NCBI GenBank assembly: GCA_003952965.2
Contig: CM025856.1
Location: 9,944,458 to 10,008,457 of the forward strand
Reading direction: 5' to 3'
Length of the DNA: 64,000 nucleotides
Source: Morella rubra
Taxonomy: Eukaryota > Streptophyta > Magnoliopsida > Fagales > Myricaceae
The notes below the pieces were generated by a model. That model searched no databases. It saw only the letters and a program-made list of their open reading frames with translations, and was not told where the DNA came from. Below, one piece after another: positions 58,100 through 64,000 of the stretch. A program made the position numbers and the translations under genes. Numbering within the stretch: position 1 is the first letter of the stretch; each line of letters starts with the position of its first letter.

Positions 58100-58510
58100 A
58101 TGGTTCTTCCAAAATCCCTCAGCCTTGTTTCCCTTGATATGCCTCAAGGAAATGAGCAAAGTAGCGATATTGCAGATGGTTCTTTTTGGAGCAAACTAAT
58201 GGAAGCCCAAGCCAAGAGAAGATCAGGCCGGCAAGGGAAGAAGCTGCGAAGGATCGTCAGAGGACATGTCAAGGCCCGCGGCAAAAGGCCAACAAGGATT
58301 TTGATGAGGACGATGGCACGTCTAGGCTCAAGAAAGCATGCAAATGGTATTGGGAGAAAGGTAAGAACCCTGAAGAATCTCATTCCGAACGGCGATTCCA
58401 TGGAATTGGATGGACTTTTCAGAGAGGCAGCTGATTACATATTGTCTCTGCAGATGAGAGTGAGAGTCCTGCAGATTATGGTTAATCTACTTTCAAATTC
58501 TGATGAGTGA
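58100..58510 (+). CDS. atypical (non-DNA-binding) HLH regulator, UPBEAT1/IBH1-like
   Basis: A single-exon gene of 136 aa with ATG at 58100. Residues about 45-85 are strongly basic (KRRSGRQGKKLRR, KARGKRPTR). Residues about 85-130 form an HLH: GRKVRTLKNLIPNGDSM (helix 1 and loop), then LFREAADYILSLQMRVRVLQIMV (helix 2). The His-Glu-Arg residues that contact an E-box in classical bHLH proteins are absent, so it likely does not bind DNA in the standard way. Such proteins usually form dimers with other HLH factors and restrain growth or redox programmes. The closest group by eye is UPBEAT1, PAR1 and IBH1 relatives; which one cannot be settled here. It has a good TATA box and no visible damage. 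Confidence 0.8.
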   Translation: MVLPKSLSLVSLDMPQGNEQSSDIADGSFWSKLMEAQAKRRSGRQGKKLRRIVRGHVKARGKRPTRILMRTMARLGSRKHANGIGRKVRTLKNLIPNGDSMELDGLFREAADYILSLQMRVRVLQIMVNLLSNSDE

Positions 58511-59221
58511 CCGATTCATTTGTAAATTAAGGCTGTAATCATTCTTTTTTCTTCTTCTTCTTCTTCGTTTTATTTCATTTGATTTTTTTTTTTACCTTGT
58601 CTTTCTATGTGGTTCATAGACATAGAACCTTGAGTGTTTATGTTGTCTAGATTTAACGTCGACAGCTTGGTCATTTCATTTCGTGAATGATCAAGTAGTG
58701 GAATCGAAATGATGTTCTTTTAATTTGGCCATTTATGCTGTCATAATTAGTGGATGTTTTACTTTCTGCTTGTAATTTGTACTTTTCTTAAAATTTTCCG
58801 TACCATTGACGTCCCGGTGGCTTTGTCTTTTCCAACTGGTTTTAGGATCGAGCTTAATTACCAACAATCTTCCAGACAAAACGTTAGGCGCGCATGATTT
58901 TCTTTATATAATTAAGTCCCATATTTTTACGTTCTATAAAAGATCAGTACCCTAGCTATGTATGGCAAAATGACAAAAAAACAATAACTGTCAGTATAAA
59001 GCTCACAAAACTAGGTTCGATATTTATTTATTCAAAATTCTCGTCCAACGATATATAAATCTGGTTAAACCATAATACCATATATGTGAATCATCCATTT
59101 TAATCTAATTACTTCTGAACACTGAACAAGACCTAAATTTTGATGTTTATTAATGAGATTAACACACAAGACGTTTAATGTAGTACTTAAAAAAAAAAAA
59201 GAGAAAAAAATATATATATTT
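58511..59221. other. 3' flank of the HLH gene
   Basis: No gene. A (TTC)n tract lies at 58550-58566, followed by poly(T). Confidence 0.4.
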
Positions 59222-59860
59222 TTCACCAATTAACTATTGGATTTCGACACTTTGCACAACGAACTATAGATTTTATTACATTTCAGATGCCTCTCATCTA
59301 CTAATCGTGTACACTTTGCACCCTCCTCAATTAATTTAGATGAAAATTAATATTTTTGGTTAGTAAAATGACATATTTACCTCCACATAAAATATAATAG
59401 CCAAAAAATTACGAGGGTAAAATCATCTTTTACAAAGAAAAATATCGATTTATGTCCAAATGAACAAAGTAAGGTACAAAGCATATATTGGCAGTTATTC
59501 ACCAATTAACTATTGGATTTCGACACTCTGCACAATGAACTATAGATTTTATTATATTTCACGTACCTCTCATCTACCAATCATGTACACTTTTCAACCT
59601 CTTCAATTAATTTAGATGAAAATTAATATTTTTGGTTAGTAAAATGGCATCTTTACCTCCACATAAAATATAATAGCCAAAAAATTACGAGGGTAAAATC
59701 ATCTTTTAGTAATAAAAATATCGATTTATGTCCAAATGAACAAAGTAAGGTACAAAGCGTATATTGGCAATTGAAAGGGGAAATATAATAAAATCGATAG
59801 TTCGAGGTGCAAAGGTCAGAACATCAATATATAGTTGATGGAGCAAAAGTGTATTTAACA
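59222..59860. mobile_element. inverted-repeat element with a 276-bp tandem duplication
   Basis: TTCACCAATTAACTATTGGA begins at 59222 and again at 59498, each leading through GTCCAAATGAACAAAGTAAGG, about 276 bp per unit with few differences. After the second unit, 59774-59860 read on the minus strand as TTTTGCTCCATCAACTATA and following bases, resembling the left end (TTTCACCAATTAACTATTGG...CGAACTATAGATTTTATTA). It looks like a non-autonomous DNA element whose left arm was duplicated. The target duplication was not identified. Confidence 0.6.
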
Positions 59861-60306
59861 AAAAAAAAACAACAGAACCTGCAGATCATTTTAATATAGG
59901 AAACATAATTACAGCAATGCTTAAAACAAATTAAAGTCTCTTACCAATATTTCTGTTGCGCAATATATATGCTTTAATGGCCAAACGCATATGGTTGGCG
60001 GCTAGATTAACAAATCTAGGGGAGTAGTTGTACTGATCAATGTTATTTTATTAGTGCTTGTGACAGCCACATTTCACCAAATATGGTACCAATAGGTGCT
60101 ATATTTGTTGTTCCATTTAGTGATCTCGAGCATGTAAAGATGCACTCATTTTTCGATCCAACTAAAACGTACTTAGTTCCCCCTTAAACTCATAATTCAT
60201 GGCGGTATCATCTAGCACCAAGCATATGAGGTGTCTCGCTGCTTGATCCAGCTAACTTCTCTTCCTCGAACGTTTTAAGTGGTGGATAGTTTCATAAATA
60301 AGCAAG

Positions 60307-61872
60307 TGAAAGTTTAAAAAACAACCCAAGAGGGGGGGTGAATTGGGTTTTAATAAATTTTCAATCCTTTTAAAAAACATTTGAGCAGTATAACAGTAAA
60401 GCATAGAATACAAAGGGCAGTGATATGAGCGTGAAAAAATAAGAGATAGAGTTAGAGAGATGACACCGTATTTTTAGGTGGTTCGGCCAACTCTTGCCTA
60501 CGTCCACCCCCAAGGCTATTTACTTCCTTGGGCTTCCTTCACTATTCTTTCAAATAGTAAATACACCTTAGCTTCCGGGTGCCAAGGAACCTTTACAAAG
60601 CGTTTTTCTGAGCTCACGCTTTTAACTCTTTCACAAATCCCAAAACCCAAGGGATTTCTTCTACTCTCACAAGTAGGACAAGTGTTTACCCAACACTCAC
60701 GTGTTTACAAAGAATGGGTACAAAATGGAATGTCAACGATTTGGCACTTAAAGCCGTATGAAGCAAGTGGAAAGTACAAAGCGTATGGAAGGCTCTCTAA
60801 GCTGAATTAGCAAGTGAAAAGCTCAATAAAGTGCAAGAGATAAGATTCTCAAAGGAAAGCTAACGTTTGGTGGTGGGAGCACAAGCTTTCTTGGTAGATG
60901 CGTTTTTCTCTTCTTCAAAGCACTTTCTCTCTCTAGAAAATTAGGTCGTAGAGTAATTGCAAATTTGAATCACCAAAGAGTTTTGTTTTTTCTTCTTTTC
61001 TTCTTCTTCTTCTATTTATACCACTTTTGACTTCAACGGTCATCTGGGATTTTAAAAGAGTCGTTGGAGGGGTGCTATCAACATTCCAGGATTTCAGCAA
61101 AAAATCGTGGTATGTGTAGGCGCATAATCAGCATGAGTTGATCTGGAAGATCTCTCGGGAATGCAATGTCCGACGTCTCTTCATTATCCCAAGGTCCCCC
61201 TTTACTAGCCGAGGTAGACTGCAATGTGTACATCTCATCATTAAGCCGAGGTCCCCTTTACTGACCGAGGTATCTATCTCAGTTTGTCACTTCCTGAGGT
61301 CCCCTTTACTGACCAAGGTATCTATCTTGGTTATTCACTTCCCAAGCTCCATTAGTATTACCAACTATTCCGAGGTGCTCTGGGGTGTGCTTTCTTATTA
61401 CCATTCCGACCTCCGAGGTGTTCCCGAGGTATTCTGAGGTGTCCCCGAGGTCCATACATTTTTCCGACCTTTCCACATCTGAGTACTCATATAATATCCC
61501 GAGGTGTCTCAGTGTAATGTGTTGACAAGATTTTATCTGAAGTCGGTTCTTTCGGGAGACAGTGCAATGTGTCAACACTAGTCTTCAATGTGTCGACACT
61601 ATAAGTGCTAGAGAGGTTTTTCAGCAACTTTGAAATGTCGTTTTCACTCCAATTCATCTTTAAACACCTACAATAAGAAAAATTGATTTTATCAACTCGT
61701 GTAATGGTGTTCAAGTGCACTTAGAATATTTTTGTGAGATAACCTCAATCCTTTAAATATATCTTAGAAAATAGTGCATTGACAAGGTAAAATCTAAAGT
61801 CTTCAAAACTTAGAATTTTTGTTATCATCAAAATCAATTATGGATTGTTTGCAAAACAACCTTGGGCTAACA
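60307..61872 (-). repeat. solo LTR of a SIRE-type copia element
   Basis: The plus strand starts TGAAAGTTT and ends GGGCTAACA, flanked by GCAAG on both sides (60302-60306 and 61873-61877). It shares the GGGGGGGTGAATTGGG, TTTTTAGGTGGTTCGGC and TTGTTATCATCAAAA blocks with the LTR at 3113-4219, in the same order and orientation. No primer-binding site or internal genes adjoin it, so it is a solo LTR. A GAGGTCCCCTTTACTGACC(A/G)AGG motif recurs several times at 61190-61320. Confidence 0.82.
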
Positions 61873-61877
61873 GCAAG

Positions 61878-62095
61878 TACCAATGTGATGGCACAGTAAC
61901 ATGAGCTAGTGGAAGGGAGTTGAAACTCTGTCTCCCTTCTAATTTTGGGAGATGATTCTTTTGGTACGATCATTTGTACCGTGCCTAAAACAATTTAATT
62001 TGGCATGGAATTTTTCTTTTGTCGGGACCAATACCGCTCTAACGAACGACAAGTCTTCATGCAAGACACGTCGTAGTGTGCCATAAAGGTAAGTA
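61878..62095. other. short spacer without genes
   Basis: Nothing recognisable; it separates the solo LTR from the TRIM element. GGTACGATCATTTGTACC is a small imperfect palindrome near 61965. Confidence 0.4.
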
Positions 62096-62100
62096 TGTTC

Positions 62101-62422
62101 TGTCGGACTATTGAGCCGACATTCCTCTCAAAATCAATTGGTGTCAAGAAAGCGTCACTTAAGTCTTTTATGGCATTTGACATCGCACCCAGCGGGCCTA
62201 TTCTAAGAGCACTTGAAGGAAGCGACATTCGATGATGCTTTTGCAACTCGAACCCATGATCTCCTAGCTCTGATACCACTTGTCAGACAGTTGAGTCGGC
62301 ATTCCTCTCCAAATCAATTACTGTCAAGATAGTGTTACTCAAGTCTTTTATGGCATTCACATTGCACCCAACGGGCCTGTTCTAAGAACACTCGCAAGAA
62401 GCGACATTGTGGAATTCCAACA
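62101..62422 (-). mobile_element. 322-bp TRIM (miniature LTR retrotransposon)
   Basis: Minus orientation: 5' LTR 62281-62422 (TGTTGGAATTCCACA to CTGTCTGACA), primer-binding site TGGTATCAGAGC (62267-62278), about 35 bases of leader, then a second LTR at 62101 to about 62233. The target duplication TGTTC (62096-62100 and 62423-62427) is exact. The left LTR lacks its first ~20 bases (outer U3 end). No coding capacity; it would rely on another element's proteins. The primer site is the initiator tRNA-Met type. Confidence 0.85.
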
Positions 62423-62427
62423 TGTTC

Positions 62428-63764
62428 GAATAGTTAAATTATCGTACGAACGTTGACACGTAACCACCAATATAAATGTAAGCCTCTCTGATATGTGGGG
62501 TAGACGTTACGTATTTATTGTCACGCTTCAAACATCGTTCACACGGCAAACAACAGTTACAAATTATCTGTTCTCACATTCAAACAGTCGCAAAAGTTTT
62601 TTGGTTTCGACCTATCACATTTGAATGGTAATTGTCACATTCAGACAGCAACCCTGTTGTTTCATTGTCGAATCAAATTTCACCACGTCAGTAATTAGCG
62701 AACAGTACTGCGAAAGTATGAAAATCAACCCGACATATTTTTCTTTCATTTCACTCCCACTTCTAAAACTCTCAAATGTATTACACCTAAAACCCTTCCC
62801 TTTAACATCCTCCTCCATCAATGTTAGTTTTTTTAATCAATTCTATGCGTTTAAAGCATCTGTTTTTGTTAGTTTTGAGGAATGATTTTTATTGTGTAAG
62901 GTTTTGAGTCGATATTGCTTAGATTGAATTTTTAGAGTTATTTATGTTACATTTACATATAGATTATTTGAGTAGTTGTTTGGGTGTGTTTTGGTATAAA
63001 AAGATAGGGTAGTTACGGTTTGTAATTATATTTTCATGACCATGTCAACTTGGCCAATGGCGATGAACGTGTTTCATTCACAGCATCCGAAGCGGTTGGT
63101 TTACCGTTCGGCCGCTATCTCCCTAAACAATTCGGTCAGAAAAACCCGTTTAATAGTATAAACATTTCAAGACATCTCCTATTGGATTTTGGGCAAGGCA
63201 CTGGGCAAAATATGCTCTAAGATTATTGAGTTAGACTGAGAACGAGCCCTCTGACTCAGAGGCCCAATACTAATGATTCTCTTTTAAAGGCTTTCACCTA
63301 AAGCTGAAGACTAATCAAGCTAATACCGCCTTCTGCATGGACAGTGGACCACCCTATTAGGCCAACTTGGTTGGGCTCTTCATCCATTGCAATGACCTGC
63401 AATGCGCGTAGCATCTATGCAAAATTCTTTCTTTCTTCCTTTATTTTCTCCTCGTCGCAACTCTTCACAAAACAACATCTCTTAGTAATTAATGTCTCTA
63501 ATCCTTTTCTTCTTCTTGCTAAATGAAAACCCCAAAACTATGGCACGGCCTAAACTTTTAGCATTTCTGTCTGAAATTTTATACAAACAGTATTAAATGA
63601 ACTAGGGTCTAATTGTTATGTCTATCTCTTTTCGAATTTTATCATACAATTTGGATAAGGAATTGTAGAGGATCTTAATCCCAATAAAATTAGAGTATGA
63701 CCGCATGGCCTCCTAACTCCCAAAAATTAAGGAAAACATTTTTAATTTAAGCTTCTTTTTTTTT
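62428..63764. other. intergenic region
   Basis: No gene is supported. ORF 62625-62885 and its opposite shadow show no domain. Composition is mixed, without clear repeats. Confidence 0.45.
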
Positions 63765-64000
63765 GGAAAATTGGCATTTTAGTCCTTAGGTTTTCACCAC
63801 TTTTATTTTTTTTAGTCCCTGAATTTAAATTATTCAGATTTTAGTCCTTTGGTTTTCATTTTTTAACGAAATGGTCCTTCCGTCAAAGTTCCGTCTCTTT
63901 CCCTAACGGAAGGACCTTGCCACGTCATATTGTTCCATGTCAACTCTAAAAATTTACAACTCAGCATTGACATGTCAGAAAAAAAAAAAAAAAAAAACCC
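63765..64000. mobile_element. left part of an inverted-repeat DNA element, cut by the window edge
   Basis: GGAAAATTGGCATTTTAGTCC begins a stretch with repeated TTTTAGTCC(C/T)T motifs, then CCTAACGGAAGGACC and GCCACGTCA. This layout resembles the foldback element at 25408-26093 (TTTTGGTCCC, CTAACGGCGGGAC, GCCACGTG). The right half is outside the window. Confidence 0.5.

Noticed and set aside
62625..62885. 86-aa ORF with hydrophobic stretches
   Set aside because: No recognisable domain, promoter or homologous feature; opposite-strand ORF overlaps it equally.
1..64000. CRISPR arrays, operons or bacterial-type genes
   Set aside because: No regularly spaced short repeats were found, and gene structure is clearly plant nuclear with spliced introns.

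Overview
The window is nuclear DNA of a flowering plant, most likely a eudicot. It is AT-rich, genes are split by GT-AG introns, LTR retrotransposons and DNA transposons are nested in one another, and the host genes are plant families (pectin methylesterase, stachyose synthase, an atypical HLH factor). Nothing prokaryotic is seen.

Region 1 (1-26,100) is a transposon nest. A Ty1/copia element of SIRE type on the minus strand (1-4,219, cut by the window edge) sits in the protease region of a Ty3/gypsy chromovirus (4,220 to about 9,340). That element's integrase is interrupted by a 1,540-bp LTR-like insert with a 5-bp target duplication. Next come a short SDF2-like gene scrap, one end of a CACTA transposon, a second decayed copia (about 11,600-14,024, minus) and a long-inverted-repeat DNA element (15,140-24,738). 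This DNA element is split by a complete second chromovirus (15,605-23,890; LTRs of 1,056 and 1,049 bp; duplication ATTTC). Two compact foldback elements follow (24,891-25,382 and 25,408-26,093).

Region 2 (26,100-49,200) holds the host genes. A five-exon pectin methylesterase lies on the minus strand (27,765-29,396; 350 aa, all five signature motifs). A 965-bp hAT element with a perfect 8-bp duplication follows (33,383-34,347). Two stachyose-synthase genes then lie in tandem on the plus strand. The first (35,697-38,641; four exons, 863 aa) looks intact. The second (42,381-45,243) keeps the exon plan but has lost the KVD nucleophile motif and carries a C-terminal frameshift and a stop, so it is called a pseudogene. 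The intact enzyme would extend the raffinose-family oligosaccharides used for carbon transport, storage and stress protection.

Region 3 (49,200-64,000) is mostly mobile DNA around one small gene. It holds a 6.1-kb Mutator-like element with a decayed FAR1-type transposase, a SWIM finger and a GRF-finger ORF (49,225-55,301; 10-bp duplication). It then holds an intronless atypical HLH gene (58,100-58,510), a tandem-duplicated inverted-repeat element, a solo copia LTR (60,307-61,872), a 322-bp TRIM (62,101-62,422) and the start of another inverted-repeat element at the right edge.

All boundaries were read by eye; no alignment or database search was possible. Exon calls rest on frame continuity, splice dinucleotides and comparison of the two stachyose-synthase copies.
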